From an uncultured Acidobacteriaceae bacterium (GTDB taxonomy: Bacteria > Acidobacteriota > Terriglobia > Terriglobales > Acidobacteriaceae): a stretch of DNA of 64,000 bases. Position numbers and translations under genes: made by a program. Numbering within the stretch: position 1 is the first letter of the stretch; each line of letters opens with the position of its first letter. The notes below the pieces were generated by a model that was not told the origin of the DNA, made no database searches, and saw nothing but the letters and a program-made list of their open reading frames with translations. The stretch covers positions 1 to 64,000 of the forward strand of contig CALFMO010000064.1 in NCBI GenBank assembly GCA_937879855.1. Reading direction: 5' to 3'. Positions 17,048-26,172 of this stretch are shown in pieces.

Positions 17048-20000
17048 TTGCACGAAGAGAGTTCGATCCACGATACCGATCCCGCCGCTAACCCTCGCAT
17101 GACTGCTGCCGCTGATGCTTCCTCCAATACCCAAGGCCCAACCGCATCTGACTTTCTTGCGGGCGGTGGAGAGATGGGAGAGCTCATTCGCAAGACTGAT
17201 TGGGCGCGGACTCCCCTCGGCCCCACAACCTCGTGGTCCCCTGCTCTCCGGATGATTGTGAAGTTTCTCCTCGCGAACCGATTCCCCCAACTGCTCTGGT
17301 GGGGATCGGAATTTTGTTCGGTATACAACGACGCCTATATACCTATTCTCGGCACAAAGCACCCGTGGGCGCTTGGTCGGCCCGTCAGCGAGGTCTGGAA
17401 CGAGATCTGGCACGTCCTCAAGCCGCTGATTGAAACCCCCTTCTCCGGCGGTCCCGCGACTTGGATGGAAGATATTCCACTCGAACTTAAACGCAGAGGT
17501 TTTTTCGAGGAGACGCATTTTACGATCGCCTACAGCCCTGTGCCGGATGAATCAGTTCCTGGCGGTATCGGCGGCGTCTTGGCGACCGTACACGAGATTA
17601 CCGAAAAAGTTGTGGGCGAGCGCCGCGTGCGTGCCCTGCGCGACCTGGGCGCGCGTTCGGTAGAGCCAAAATCGGCGGAAGAGGCCTGCATCATTGTTCA
17701 AGAAACACTCTCACCGCACGCAAAAGACATTCCTTTCCTCTTTCTATATTTGCTTGACGAAAAACGACAGCATGCCAGATTGGCTTGCTGTATTGGCGCT
17801 GATCAGCAAGATCGCGGTTGTCCGAAATCGATACTGCTCAGTTCACCAGGAGGAGAAGAAGTCTGGCCGTTGTCCGACACGCTTGTAACCGAGAACATTC
17901 AACTGGTGGAGGATCTCCAAACCCGGTTCGACCATGTCCCGCAGGGTCCGTGGTCGGACGCACCGGCCCGCGCCGCGGTCCTGCCAATTCGCTCCAACAT
18001 TCAGCATCAACTTGCCGGGTTCATGGTTGCGGGTTTGAGCTCTCGCCTTGAATTCGACAAGAGCTACCGTGATTTTCTGGAACTGATGTCGACCCAGATC
18101 GCGACCACCGTCGCGAATGCCCACGCCTACGAAGAGGACCGCAAGCGTGCCGAGGCGCTGGCTGAAATTGATCGCGCGAAAACACTTTTTTTCAGCAACG
18201 TAAGTCATGAATTCAGAACGCCTCTTACATTGATGCTTGGTCCCCTGGAGGACACTCTTGCGAGTGGCAAAGACTTGCCTGAGGAACACCGAAACAACCT
18301 CCAGGTGGCTCATCGGAATTCCTTACGCTTGTTGAAGTTGGTTAATACCCTCCTGGATTTTTCGCGAATCGAAGCCGGACGCATTCAGGCCTGCTATGAA
18401 CCGACTGATCTTGGCAGCTTGACCGTCGAACTTTCGAGTCTCTTTCGTTCAGCCGTGGAACGGGCAGGATTGAAATTGCTCGTGAACTGCGACCTCGGTA
18501 AAGACCTGGCTTATGTGGATCATGAGATGTGGGAGAAGATTGTTTTCAACCTTCTCTCGAACGCCCTCAAATTCACGTTTGGGGGCGAAATTGAGGTCTC
18601 CCTGATAAAGGTCGAAAATGCTGCCGAATTAAGGGTACGGGACACCGGTACTGGCATTCCGGTCGAGGACTTACCGCATCTGTTTGCGCGTTTTTACAGA
18701 GTGCAAGGCGCGCGTGGACGCACGTGGGAAGGCAGTGGCATCGGGCTTGCCTTGGTTCAGGAACTCGCGAAACTTCATGGCGGAAGTGTACGAGTGGAAA
18801 GCGAACTCGGCCGAGGCAGCACTTTCATTGTCACGATTCCTCTCGGCAAGGATCACCTGCCGGCGGAACGCATCGGGGCGGCACGGACTCTCGCCTCCAC
18901 CGGAGTGAGCGCAGGAGCGTATTTACAAGAAGCATTGCACTGGTCGCCGAGTACGCAGGACATTTCCGAAGACCTAGAGATTGCGTCCCTGGTTTCAAGG
19001 AAGGCTGCAACTTCAGCACCCGAGAGGAAATCTCAGCCGGTTTCGCGCATTCTGTTAGCCGACGACAATGCGGACATGCGCCAGTATCTTGAAAGCCTGC
19101 TGAATCAGCGATATCAGGTAACGCCCTGTGGAGATGGCCAAGCCGCGCTAGAGCAGGCGCGGCAAACTCGTCCGGATCTGGTGTTAGCCGATGTCATGAT
19201 GCCGCGCATGGACGGCTTCGGCCTGTTGCGTGCTCTTCGCGAAGATAAAGATCTGCGCGACGTCCCCGTCATTCTTCTTTCCGCCCGCGCTGGAGAGGAA
19301 TCGCGGATTGAGGGATTGGACGCTGGCGCCGACGACTATCTCGTGAAACCATTCTCCGCCCGCGAATTGATGGCTCGCGTCGGATCTCACCTGGCTATGG
19401 TCAAGATGCGGCGGGAAGCTACGGAACTGGAGAGAAAACTGCGCGCGGAGGCGGAGCTCGAACGCAATCGCCTGCACGATTCGGAATTGGCGGTGCGCGA
19501 AAGTGAACAGCGATTCCGCGAGATGATCGATGCTCTACCAGCGGCCATCTATACCACGGATGCGGAAGGCCGACTGACTCACTTTAATCCCTCTGCCGTC
19601 GAGTTCTCCGGAAGAACCCCCGATCTTGGCACAGACCAGTGGTGTGTTAGTTGGAAGCTTTACCACCCTGATGGCCGGCCCATGCCGCACGATGAGTGCC
19701 CGATGGCGATCGCATTGAAAGAGGGCCGAGTCATCAAAGGAGCCGAAGCGATCGCCGAGCGGCCCGATGGCAGCCGTCGCTGGTTCATCCCGTTTCCGAC
19801 TCCACTTCGAGATCATCAGGGAATGATCGTCGGCGGCATTAATATGTTGCTGGACGTTACAGAACGTAAAGAGGCCGAGCGGACAACCAGCCTTTTAGCT
19901 GCGATCGTTGATTCCTCCGACGATGCCATCATCAGCAAGAGCCTTGATGGGACCATTACCAGCTGGAACAAGGGCGCCGAACGCATTTTTGGCTACACAG

Positions 20001-21796
20001 TTTCGGAAGCGGTTGGTCAGCACATCACCTTGATCGTGCCCACGGAACGACATGCAGAGGAAGAAGATATCCTACGGCGCTTAGCGCGGGGCGAACGGGT
20101 CGATCACTTCGAGACTGTTCGGAGCCGCAAGGATGGCAGCACCTTTGACGTCTCACTTACCATTTCTCCTCTCCATGAGGGCGGCGGGCGCGTGGTCGGA
20201 GCGTCAAACATTGCCCGTGACATTGGCGAACGAAAGCGGATTGAACGGGCCCTGCGCGAAAGCGAAGAGCGCTTCCGCGCAATCGTTGAAACCACGCCGG
20301 AGTGCGTTAAGTTGGTCGCTGCCGACGGCACGCTGCTACACATGAATCCCTCCGGTCTGCAGATGATCGAGGCCCACTCAATCGACGACGTTGTCGGTAA
20401 GAGCGTCTATGACCTGATTGCGCCCGAACATCGGGAAATGTTCCACGAGTTTAACGAAAAAGTGTGTCGAGGCGAGAAAAGCTCCCTGCAATTCGACATC
20501 ATTGGATTGAAAGGCAAACGGAAGCACATGGAAAGCCATGCTGCTCCTTTGCGCAATCCGGATGCCACCGTCACAAATCTCGCTATAACCAGCGACATTT
20601 CCCAACGTAAACAAGCCGAGAAGGCGCTCCGCGAGAGCGAAGAGAGATTCCGCGCACTGGTCAACGCCACTTCATACGTGGTCTTTCGCATGAGCCCCGA
20701 CTGGAGCGAGATGCGCCAGTTTGAGGGGGATGGCTTCCTGTCGGATACCGGTAAGCCCCCGAAAAACTGGTTACAGGAATATGTTCACCCCGATGACCGA
20801 GCACTTGCGTTGCAAACCATCAGAGAAGCATTCCGCACGAAGAGTATGTTGCACCTGGAGCATCGGGTTAGTCGAAGCGATGGTAGCTTGGGCTGGACGC
20901 ACTCGCGCGCCGTGCCGCTTCTCGATTCAAAGGGAGACATCATCGAATGGTTCGGCGCCGCAAGTGACGTAACAGCTCGGCGGGAAGCCGAAGAAAAATA
21001 CCGAAAGCTGGCTGAAACGCTCGATGCAGAAGTGCGTGCGCGTACCAGAGATTTGGAAGAACGAAATACCGAAATTTTGAGGCAGTCCGAACAGGTCCGC
21101 GAACTCTCCTGGCGTTTATTGCGAGCGCAAGATGAGGAACGTCGACACATTGCCCGGGAATTGCACGATAGTGCTGGGCAGACGCTCACGGTGTTGGGTA
21201 TGAACCTCGGGCAGTTCGTCCAAAAGACTGGACGCACCGCACCCGAACTTGCGACTGAGGCGGAGACGATCCAGGAGATGGTTCAGCAACTGCATCGAGA
21301 CATTCGCACCACCTCTTATCTGTTGCACCCTCCACTCCTGGACGAGAACGGCTTGTACTCTGCTCTCACCTGGTACACGCAAGGGCTTGTGGAGCGCAGC
21401 AGTTTGGAAATCAAACTCGATATCTCGCAGGACTTCGGCCGACTGCCGCGCGAGATGGAGTTGGCGGTGTTTCGATTGGTGCAGGAATGTTTGACCAATA
21501 TCCATCGTCATTCCGGCAGCAAGACAGCCTCGATCCGAATCGCTCGAGAAGATGGGAAGGTCGTCGTCGAGATTCAGGACCGCGGTCAGGGCATGTCATC
21601 GCAACGATTGGCGGAGATTCAGTCGGGGGTTTCAGGCGTCGGCATTCGCGGGATGCGCGAGCGCCTGACTCAATTCCAGGGCCAGATGAAAATCGAATCG
21701 GATCATACTGGAACTCGTGTTTTAGTATCGATTCCCGTCCCAAAAAGTGTCGCGGCGGAAGGCGAAGCGGCCGAGCCTCTGAAGACTTCCGCCTAG
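17048..21796 (+). CDS. Giant hybrid sensor with two different histidine-kinase cores
   Basis: The start is a TTG at 17048 behind GGGGGA; an ATG at 17099 is an alternative. No membrane helix is evident, so it is probably cytoplasmic. In order, the protein has a PAS-like domain, a GAF domain (about 195-360), a HisKA core with His387 in NVSHEFRTPLTLML, a HATPase domain (DTGTGIP, GSGIGLAL), and a receiver with Asp715 in LADVMMPRMDG. At least four PAS domains span about 815-1330. A NarX/DegS-type HisKA_3 core follows with His1373 in ARELHDSAGQTL, then a second HATPase (GVGIRGMRERL). It has 1,583 codons including the stop. The second core normally serves a LuxR-type regulator, but none is nearby. 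Confidence 0.93.
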   Translation: MHEESSIHDTDPAANPRMTAAADASSNTQGPTASDFLAGGGEMGELIRKTDWARTPLGPTTSWSPALRMIVKFLLANRFPQLLWWGSEFCSVYNDAYIPILGTKHPWALGRPVSEVWNEIWHVLKPLIETPFSGGPATWMEDIPLELKRRGFFEETHFTIAYSPVPDESVPGGIGGVLATVHEITEKVVGERRVRALRDLGARSVEPKSAEEACIIVQETLSPHAKDIPFLFLYLLDEKRQHARLACCIGADQQDRGCPKSILLSSPGGEEVWPLSDTLVTENIQLVEDLQTRFDHVPQGPWSDAPARAAVLPIRSNIQHQLAGFMVAGLSSRLEFDKSYRDFLELMSTQIATTVANAHAYEEDRKRAEALAEIDRAKTLFFSNVSHEFRTPLTLMLGPLEDTLASGKDLPEEHRNNLQVAHRNSLRLLKLVNTLLDFSRIEAGRIQACYEPTDLGSLTVELSSLFRSAVERAGLKLLVNCDLGKDLAYVDHEMWEKIVFNLLSNALKFTFGGEIEVSLIKVENAAELRVRDTGTGIPVEDLPHLFARFYRVQGARGRTWEGSGIGLALVQELAKLHGGSVRVESELGRGSTFIVTIPLGKDHLPAERIGAARTLASTGVSAGAYLQEALHWSPSTQDISEDLEIASLVSRKAATSAPERKSQPVSRILLADDNADMRQYLESLLNQRYQVTPCGDGQAALEQARQTRPDLVLADVMMPRMDGFGLLRALREDKDLRDVPVILLSARAGEESRIEGLDAGADDYLVKPFSARELMARVGSHLAMVKMRREATELERKLRAEAELERNRLHDSELAVRESEQRFREMIDALPAAIYTTDAEGRLTHFNPSAVEFSGRTPDLGTDQWCVSWKLYHPDGRPMPHDECPMAIALKEGRVIKGAEAIAERPDGSRRWFIPFPTPLRDHQGMIVGGINMLLDVTERKEAERTTSLLAAIVDSSDDAIISKSLDGTITSWNKGAERIFGYTVSEAVGQHITLIVPTERHAEEEDILRRLARGERVDHFETVRSRKDGSTFDVSLTISPLHEGGGRVVGASNIARDIGERKRIERALRESEERFRAIVETTPECVKLVAADGTLLHMNPSGLQMIEAHSIDDVVGKSVYDLIAPEHREMFHEFNEKVCRGEKSSLQFDIIGLKGKRKHMESHAAPLRNPDATVTNLAITSDISQRKQAEKALRESEERFRALVNATSYVVFRMSPDWSEMRQFEGDGFLSDTGKPPKNWLQEYVHPDDRALALQTIREAFRTKSMLHLEHRVSRSDGSLGWTHSRAVPLLDSKGDIIEWFGAASDVTARREAEEKYRKLAETLDAEVRARTRDLEERNTEILRQSEQVRELSWRLLRAQDEERRHIARELHDSAGQTLTVLGMNLGQFVQKTGRTAPELATEAETIQEMVQQLHRDIRTTSYLLHPPLLDENGLYSALTWYTQGLVERSSLEIKLDISQDFGRLPREMELAVFRLVQECLTNIHRHSGSKTASIRIAREDGKVVVEIQDRGQGMSSQRLAEIQSGVSGVGIRGMRERLTQFQGQMKIESDHTGTRVLVSIPVPKSVAAEGEAAEPLKTSA

Positions 21797-21828
21797 GCGT
21801 TGCACCGCTCTCTGCTAAAATCCACACC

Positions 21829-22263
21829 GTGAAAAGACGAACCTTACTCCAAGCTCTTTCCGCCGCTTTCTTTTCCTCATCTCTTTTGGCAGTTTCTTCG
21901 CGTGACGACGCCAATTCTCAGGCATCGACTGGCGTCTACGAACTCCGCGTCTATCACACTGCCCCCGGGAAACTGCCCGAACTGCTGGCACGCTTCCGCG
22001 AACACACCGTCAAAATATTTGACCGGCACGGAATGAAGAGCATCGCGTACTGGATCCCACTCGACGAACCGGAGAAGAGCAACACCCTCATCTATATCCT
22101 TCATCATCCCAGCCGCGAAGCCGCAACCGCCAACTGGAAATCCTTCCAGGACGATGCCGAATGGAAAAGCGTGAAGGAGAAATCCGAAGCTAACGGCAAA
22201 CTCGTCGAAAAAGTTGATTCCACTTATATGGCCCTAACCGACTTCTCCCCGCGCCTGCGTTAG
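21829..22263 (+). CDS. NIPSNAP family protein, exported
   Basis: The start is the GTG at 21829, giving a twin-arginine-like or Sec signal (VKRRTLLQALSAAFFSSSLL). The mature part begins VYELRVYHTAPGKLPELLAR, the NIPSNAP signature, and continues with the ferredoxin-like fold of the family (SIAYWIPLDEPEKSNTLIYI). Length is 144 residues. NIPSNAP proteins are small dimeric alpha/beta-barrel proteins of mostly unknown function. The gene begins 33 bases after the large sensor and is followed by the cupin and glutaredoxin genes. Confidence 0.87.
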   Translation: MKRRTLLQALSAAFFSSSLLAVSSRDDANSQASTGVYELRVYHTAPGKLPELLARFREHTVKIFDRHGMKSIAYWIPLDEPEKSNTLIYILHHPSREAATANWKSFQDDAEWKSVKEKSEANGKLVEKVDSTYMALTDFSPRLR

Positions 22264-22392
22264 CAAGCTGCTGCAGGGTAGTCCTCTGTGAACCTCAGCA
22301 TCTTCTGTAGTGAAGCTTTTCTTTGCGACCTCCGAACGCGAACCCTCATCTCAAGAATGCCCCCTGCTTATCTCCAGCCAAGGATGGTCGTG

Positions 22393-22752
22393 ATGCCCAA
22401 GGTCAATATCGCCGAGAAGTTCGCCAAAATCTCCGAATACTGGAAGCCCTACATCGCCGCCGAACTCAACGGCCAGTACGTCAAGCTCGACAAGCTGAAA
22501 GGCGAATTCGTCTTCCACCACCACGAGCACGAAGACGAAATGTTTCTCGTGGTCAAGGGCCGCTTCCGGATGGAGTTCCGGGACCGTCACGAATGGATCG
22601 AGGAAGGCGAATTTATCGTGGTTCCGCGCGGAGTCGAGCACCGTCCCGTCGCCGACGAAGAATGCTGGCTGCTGCTCTTCGAACCCGCTTCCACCCTAAA
22701 TACCGGCAACGTGGTGAATGAACTCACCCTGCCCGACTTGGAGCGTGTGTAG
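22393..22752 (+). CDS. Cupin domain protein
   Basis: The ATG at 22393 follows AAGGA at the usual distance; an in-frame ATG at 22384 is possible. The 119 residues form one cupin barrel. Motif 1 is FHHHEHEDEMFLVVKGRFRM with its metal-binding histidines and glutamate, and motif 2 is GEFIVVPRGVEHRPVADEEC. Small single-domain cupins of this type bind a metal, but the substrate cannot be inferred. The glutaredoxin gene follows 26 bases later. Confidence 0.88.
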   Translation: MPKVNIAEKFAKISEYWKPYIAAELNGQYVKLDKLKGEFVFHHHEHEDEMFLVVKGRFRMEFRDRHEWIEEGEFIVVPRGVEHRPVADEECWLLLFEPASTLNTGNVVNELTLPDLERV

Positions 22753-22778
22753 CAACAATTCGTGGCTCTTAAGAACAC

Positions 22779-23036
22779 ATGGAACTCATTGTCTATTCGT
22801 CTGCCTGGTGCCCCGACTGCCGTGAGGCTAAACGCTTCCTCGCGAAGCACAATATTCCCTACAAAGACATCGATGTCGAAGCCACCCCCGGCGCCATCGA
22901 CGAAGTCGTCCAACACACCGGCAAGCGCGCCCTGCCCCAATTCATCATCGACGGCGAGTGGGTTCAGCCCTACCACCCGCGCAAGGGATTCCTCTACGAA
23001 GCCATGTCGAAGCGCCTGGGGATAACGCCCCCATAA
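22779..23036 (+). CDS. Glutaredoxin-family protein with CPDC active site
   Basis: This 85-residue protein has the glutaredoxin fold: MELIVYSSAWCPDCREAKRF with the redox pair CPDC at residues 11-14, the cis-proline region RALPQFIID, and a C-terminal helix. It probably reduces protein disulfides or mixed disulfides in the cytoplasm. The CPDC centre differs from CPYC glutaredoxins and resembles mycoredoxin- or NrdH-like proteins. It is probably co-transcribed with the cupin gene. Confidence 0.9.
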   Translation: MELIVYSSAWCPDCREAKRFLAKHNIPYKDIDVEATPGAIDEVVQHTGKRALPQFIIDGEWVQPYHPRKGFLYEAMSKRLGITPP

Positions 23037-23236
23037 ACCCCCCGTGCCCTTCCGCCCTCTGCGCTCAAAGCCTTTGATCTTCGCCGTCTCCAGATATCGC
23101 CCGGACATCATCTTCGGTACCGTAGCCAACCCAAGCCGGACAGATGAAGATAAGCATTCCAAGTCCTCGGTCCGTCTATCGCTAAAAGCGTAAACGGCTG
23201 AAACAAAAAGGCTTGGAGTCAATCCAAGGATCTGCG

Positions 23237-24268
23237 ATGCTCATGGCCGAATCCCAGACTGAAGAGCAAATCTTCGAGCCCCCGGTTTCCGAGGCTCCGG
23301 CCCAGCAGGAGTCCGTCGCCGTGAGCGATAGCTGGCAGCAGACCGTGCAGGCGGTGTTGGGCGTCGTGTTGCTCCTGGGGGCCTTCGCCATGGTCCACTA
23401 TTACTCTCCCAAGGCCACGCTGGCCGATCAGCCAGTCGAGCTCCAAAAGGAGGTTCACGACCTCACGGCCCAGGTGGAACAACTGAGGCAGGATCAGGCG
23501 ATGCCGGCGGTCGTGTTGAACCGCTACCGCAATTCGATTGGCTATATCTATGGGGTTTATCGAGTGGGTTTCGCCAACCAGCGCCCTACGATTCGAGCCC
23601 GTGTTTCAGGCACAGGATTTCTGGTCGGTAATGGCCTGATGGCCACCAACCGTCACGTCGCTGAGCCTTGGTTCGGTGATTCTGAAGCCCAGAAGTTGAT
23701 CGATGCAGGCGCCACCGCCATGCTCGAGAACCTCGTAGTCTTCTTCCCCGGCTCACCCACACCCGTGACGTTGTCGCCCGGAACCGCTTCCAAAACGTCC
23801 GACCTCGCCATCTTGCACGTCGAGTTTCTAGACGCTGTCCGCGGTCTACCCATACTTCCACTCGCCAAGTCGCCCGGCTCTCCTGGACAGCTGGTCACCG
23901 TGATCGGTTATCCAATGGGGATTGCCGGTATGGTCGCCAAGTCGCCGACCGGAATTTACGAGCGCCTGGCCTACCGGCATAACGACATCAGCGCCGCCAG
24001 CGAACTGGCCGCATTGTCCTTGATTCGTCCTTCCACTACTTGCGGTCATCTTGGCGATGTGGTCGGCGAAAAGCTCATCTACGATGCCCCCACCGCCCAC
24101 GGCGGCAGCGGCGGCCCGGTCTTCAACTCCAACGGTGAAGTCATCGGTGTCAACTCCGCCTACATGGACGGGTTCACCGGCGGCACCATCGGAGTCTCCG
24201 TCGACTCCCTCCGCCCTCTCTTGCAAGAAGCCGAGAACCAAATCAAGTCCGACGCCAGTCAGCAATAG
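23237..24268 (+). CDS. Membrane-anchored trypsin-like (S1) serine protease
   Basis: The ATG at 23237 follows AAGGA. The 343-residue protein has a short cytoplasmic head, a membrane helix (AVLGVVLLLGAFAMVHYY), a short coiled coil (ELQKEVHDLTAQVEQLRQ) and a protease domain. The catalytic triad is visible: His in ATNRHVAEPW, Asp in KTSDLAILHVE and Ser in HGGSGGPVFN. There is no PDZ domain, unlike DegP/DegS. It should act on the periplasmic face. Substrate and regulation are unknown. Confidence 0.9.
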   Translation: MLMAESQTEEQIFEPPVSEAPAQQESVAVSDSWQQTVQAVLGVVLLLGAFAMVHYYSPKATLADQPVELQKEVHDLTAQVEQLRQDQAMPAVVLNRYRNSIGYIYGVYRVGFANQRPTIRARVSGTGFLVGNGLMATNRHVAEPWFGDSEAQKLIDAGATAMLENLVVFFPGSPTPVTLSPGTASKTSDLAILHVEFLDAVRGLPILPLAKSPGSPGQLVTVIGYPMGIAGMVAKSPTGIYERLAYRHNDISAASELAALSLIRPSTTCGHLGDVVGEKLIYDAPTAHGGSGGPVFNSNGEVIGVNSAYMDGFTGGTIGVSVDSLRPLLQEAENQIKSDASQQ

Positions 24269-24340
24269 CTCCGCAACCGTAGCGCGCTGGAAGTCTCGTA
24301 GCGTGCGCACGCTGTATCGCCGCGAAAAAATTCGCAGGGC

Positions 24341-26170
24341 CTAGCTCTCTCCAAACTCCCGATACCGCTCCAAAACATCGCGCTCGGAAATCACGCCTTC
24401 GAGCTGGCGTACGTTTGCCCGGCTCACCACCGGCACCAGCGGCCAACGATCCACATACCTCAACGCCGTCTCCAGCGGCAGGTCAGGATGCAGAAAAGGA
24501 ATCTGCCGAATCGGCAACTGTGAACCCAAGCTCGTCCCGCCTTTGCCCTCATCCACCAGCGTGCGGAGTTGCTGCTTGGTCACGCTGTTCCATCCGCTGG
24601 GACTAAGCCGAACCAGAAACTCTTCCGCACTGGAAGCCTGCACGATCTGGAGCGCCTCCGCCACTGTCTGCTGCGCATCCACCACGGGAATATCCACCGC
24701 CCGCATCGCATCTTCCACGTGGAGCACGCCCTCTTCCCGCAGTTCTTCCATCGACGGCAATTCCAGTCCATCCTGCCGCGTCAGCATGTCGAAAATCGCA
24801 ATCGGCCGCAGCCCGCGAGAAATCACATACGCGATGGTATTCGCCACAATCACCGGCAAAATGATCGAGTAGTTCCCGCTCACTTCCAGCACCATGAATA
24901 CCGACGTCATCGGCGCCCGCAGAAATCCCGCGAACAGCACTCCCATTCCCACCAGCGCGTAAGTTCCCGGCGACCCGCTCAGGTGCGGGAGCACCACATG
25001 CTCCGCCCCGCCCACCGCCGCCCCCAGCATCGCCCCGATAAACAATGTCGGCGCAAACATTCCGCCCGGCGTTCCGCTGACAAACGAAAACAGCGTGGCC
25101 ACAATCTTCAGCCCCGCCAGCATCGCCAGAAATTGCCAGGTGAACCGCCCGTGCATGGCCTCATCCATCGCCTCGTAGCCCGCTCCCATTACCTGGGGCG
25201 CGCCCAGCCACGCAATAATGCCGATCAGCAATCCCGCCAGCGCCGGCTGCAGATATTGCGTCCACAGCGGCAAGGCCTTGAACTTCGGCCGCAACGTCGT
25301 GATGCCCACCGAAAACACCGCCGACGCCAGACCGCCCACAATTCCGAGGATGGCATAGGCGATCAGCTCCGAAGGCCGTTCCAGTTGTACTGCCGGAATC
25401 CTGAACAGCGATTCCGATCCCAGAAACAACCGCATCACCACGACGCTCGAAACCGCCGACAACACTACCGACCCAAGAATTCCCGCCGTCCACCGTCCAA
25501 TCACTTCCTCAATCACAAACAGCACCGCCGAGATGGGAGCATTGAAAGCTGCCGCCAGTCCCGCCGCCGCGCCAACAGGCGCAATCAGCCGCATGCGATC
25601 CCGCGACAGCCGCATCTGCCGCCCCAGAACTGACGCAATGCACGCCCCAATCTGCAGCGAGGGATCCTCCGGCCCCAGCGATTGTCCCGACCCAATCGCC
25701 ATCGCCGCCGTAATAAATTTTCCGATTGCAGTGCGAAACGGAATGAATCCGTTGTAGATATAAAGCGCCGCCTTCGTCTGATTCACTCCGCTGCCACGAG
25801 CCAGCGGGAACACATGAATCACCAGCGCCGCGATCACCAGCCCCGTCAGCGTAGGCGCTAACAGCAGACGCGTCGGCGACAGCACCGCTCCGGTTCCCAA
25901 CAAATATAGCCGGCTCCAGCCAATCGCAAAGCGGAAGCACACCACCGCCAGTCCAGAAAAAATTCCGATAAATACAGAAAGAATCAGGAAGAAACGCTCT
26001 TCTCGAAATACCGCATTCAACAGTGCCTTCGGAGATCGGCCGTAGATCATTCTGCCGGCCACGGGTTGGCTGCTGCTCGCAACGCCCGCCATAGCGCCGT
26101 TCGCGACTCCGTTTTCAACGCCGTTCGCGACCATCTCCGTCGCCGGCCCCTCGTGTGGATTGGAATCCAA
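24341..26170 (-). CDS. ClC-family chloride channel/antiporter with CBS pair
   Basis: This 609-residue protein starts at a TTG two bases after the stop of the TPR gene, with AAGGGA upstream. It has the polytopic ClC core: GSGVNQTKAALYIYN, SGQSLGPEDPSLQIGACIAS (the glutamate of GxExP is kept) and GGMFAPTLFIGAMLG. A C-terminal CBS domain pair spans about residues 480-605. ClC proteins move chloride or related anions, often in exchange for protons, and CBS pairs bind nucleotides. The first selectivity motif reads GSGVN rather than GSGIP. Ion specificity is uncertain. Confidence 0.9.
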   Translation of the reverse strand: MDSNPHEGPATEMVANGVENGVANGAMAGVASSSQPVAGRMIYGRSPKALLNAVFREERFFLILSVFIGIFSGLAVVCFRFAIGWSRLYLLGTGAVLSPTRLLLAPTLTGLVIAALVIHVFPLARGSGVNQTKAALYIYNGFIPFRTAIGKFITAAMAIGSGQSLGPEDPSLQIGACIASVLGRQMRLSRDRMRLIAPVGAAAGLAAAFNAPISAVLFVIEEVIGRWTAGILGSVVLSAVSSVVVMRLFLGSESLFRIPAVQLERPSELIAYAILGIVGGLASAVFSVGITTLRPKFKALPLWTQYLQPALAGLLIGIIAWLGAPQVMGAGYEAMDEAMHGRFTWQFLAMLAGLKIVATLFSFVSGTPGGMFAPTLFIGAMLGAAVGGAEHVVLPHLSGSPGTYALVGMGVLFAGFLRAPMTSVFMVLEVSGNYSIILPVIVANTIAYVISRGLRPIAIFDMLTRQDGLELPSMEELREEGVLHVEDAMRAVDIPVVDAQQTVAEALQIVQASSAEEFLVRLSPSGWNSVTKQQLRTLVDEGKGGTSLGSQLPIRQIPFLHPDLPLETALRYVDRWPLVPVVSRANVRQLEGVISERDVLERYREFGES

Positions 26171-26172
26171 AT

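Noticed and set aside
24569..25633. 354-codon plus-strand frame opposite the first ClC gene
   Set aside because: Its composition is arginine/histidine-rich and low in hydrophobic residues, as expected for a shadow of a membrane protein gene.
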